From Acidobacteriota bacterium (GTDB taxonomy: Bacteria; Acidobacteriota; Terriglobia; Terriglobales; Acidobacteriaceae), in assembly GCA_003225055.1 (NCBI GenBank), contig QIAU01000142.1:1-59658 (forward strand): a stretch of 59,658 bases of DNA. Direction: 5' to 3'. Both the position numbers and the translations under genes were made by a program. A model generated the notes under the pieces. The model had not been told where the DNA came from, did not search any database, and was given only the letters and a program-made list of their open reading frames with translations. Below are positions 59,485 through 59,658 of the stretch, one piece after another (the stretch's first letter is position 1; each line of letters starts with the position of its first letter).

Positions 59485-59658
59485 TTACGCCCCATAGCTA
59501 AAGCTAGGGGCTTCAAGGGCCACGCCAGCTATCGCAGGCGTTTCGGTCCTTAGGCGCAGTCCGCGCCTTAAAATCTCCAATGCCGAGGCGTGGTCGCGGA
59601 TGGTCTTGAAACCGCAAGCCGAACAATGGTGCTTCCTGTCCCACAACGTCTTGGGCAC
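59485..59658 (-). mobile_element. tnpB: TnpB (IS200/IS605-family nuclease), C-terminal 57 residues, cut by window edge
   Basis: Reads PKTLWDRKHHCSACGFKTIR, DHASALEILRRGLRLRTETP to TAA at 59485-59487. The CxxC of the C-terminal zinc ribbon is visible (HHCSACGF); the two other Cys lie beyond the window. RDxxSALEIL matches the TnpB RuvC-III segment (RDxNAAxNIL), with the catalytic Asp as RD here. TnpB is an RNA-guided nuclease related to Cas12. The rest of the element, including any tnpA, is to the right. The hairpin at its end is annotated separately. Confidence 0.85.
59489..59511 (-). ncRNA. IS605-type right-end hairpin, probable 3' part of omega RNA
   Basis: GCCCC (59489-59493), bulged A, TAGC, loop TAAA, GCTA, GGGGC (59507-59511). 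It overlaps the last codons of tnpB, the place where TnpB omega RNA ends in known systems. The guide would then be taken from DNA just left of it, about 59460-59485, which is the 3' end of the secreted-protein gene. Confidence 0.55.

Overview
The window (about 59.7 kb, moderately GC-rich) looks like chromosome of an Acidobacteriota bacterium, probably class Terriglobia. This is inferred from gene content only: an Oar-like TonB-dependent receptor with an N-terminal carboxypeptidase-regulatory domain, a CRTAC1/ASPIC-UnbV protein, BACON-like repeat proteins, an LptC-LptA fusion, an rpoN-hpf pair, GatCA, DinB, a DUF3106 protein, and a TonB-family protein with a long low-complexity linker. Starts are often GTG or TTG, and genes are frequently coupled by 1-11 nt overlaps.

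Layout. 1-205: frameshifted tail of an ISKra4-type transposase. 0.4-4.1 kb: histidine kinase, NarL-type regulator and secreted CRTAC1 protein in one overlapping operon. 5-14.3 kb: large TonB-dependent receptor, then lipopolysaccharide export (LptC/LptA fusion, LptB), sigma-54 and hibernation factor HPF. 14.8-18 kb: adenosine-specific kinase, MarR regulator with a palindromic promoter, LarB and a TonB-like protein. 18.6-25 kb (minus): class III cyclase-like protein, M28 peptidase, thiol-redox protein, MutY, lipoprotein. 25.2-26.7 kb: small protein, RlpA, HIT protein. 27-29.6 kb (minus): ISC iron-sulfur locus iscR-iscS-(iscU/fdx wreck)-iscX. 29.9-36.4 kb: small zinc-ribbon protein, CheY-like protein, TsaD, CCA-adding enzyme, DciA-like protein, GatC, GatA, and a Gly/Arg-rich protein with a receiver-like domain. 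37.5 kb: tRNA-Val(CAC). 37.7-40.5 kb: ECF sigma, anti-sigma, DUF3106 and LolA-like proteins. 40.9-43.8 kb: CxxCH/BACON-repeat surface protein and a rhodanese whose frame contains one in-frame TGA. 43.9-50.3 kb: proline dehydrogenase, aldo/keto reductase, thioredoxin reductase, a secreted unknown and an RsbU-like phosphatase. 50.6-52.4 kb: decayed genes around a sterol-desaturase-family gene. 52.6-59.5 kb: zinc-binding small protein, kelch protein, a chimeric M1-like membrane protein, isoprenylcysteine-type methyltransferase, DinB protein, OB-fold lipoprotein, a 671-residue Pro-rich repeat protein and a small secreted protein. Right edge: C-terminus of a TnpB nuclease and its end hairpin.

Three things stand out. 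(1) The rhodanese gene has a TGA where relatives, as I recall them, have Cys, two residues after the catalytic Cys. It is followed 22 nt later by the loop of a two-tier hairpin that fits the bacterial SECIS consensus, so it is a candidate selenoprotein. (2) The ISC operon keeps iscR, iscS and iscX, but the scaffold and ferredoxin genes are fused into a short frameshifted remnant. (3) At least eight intergenic regions carry short tandem repeats with a 7-nt period. The unit differs at each locus, and the repeats often form the arms of hairpins at gene ends.

Caveat: several single-base frameshifts lie in short homopolymers and could be sequence errors. Function assignments rest on reading motifs by eye; no search was run.
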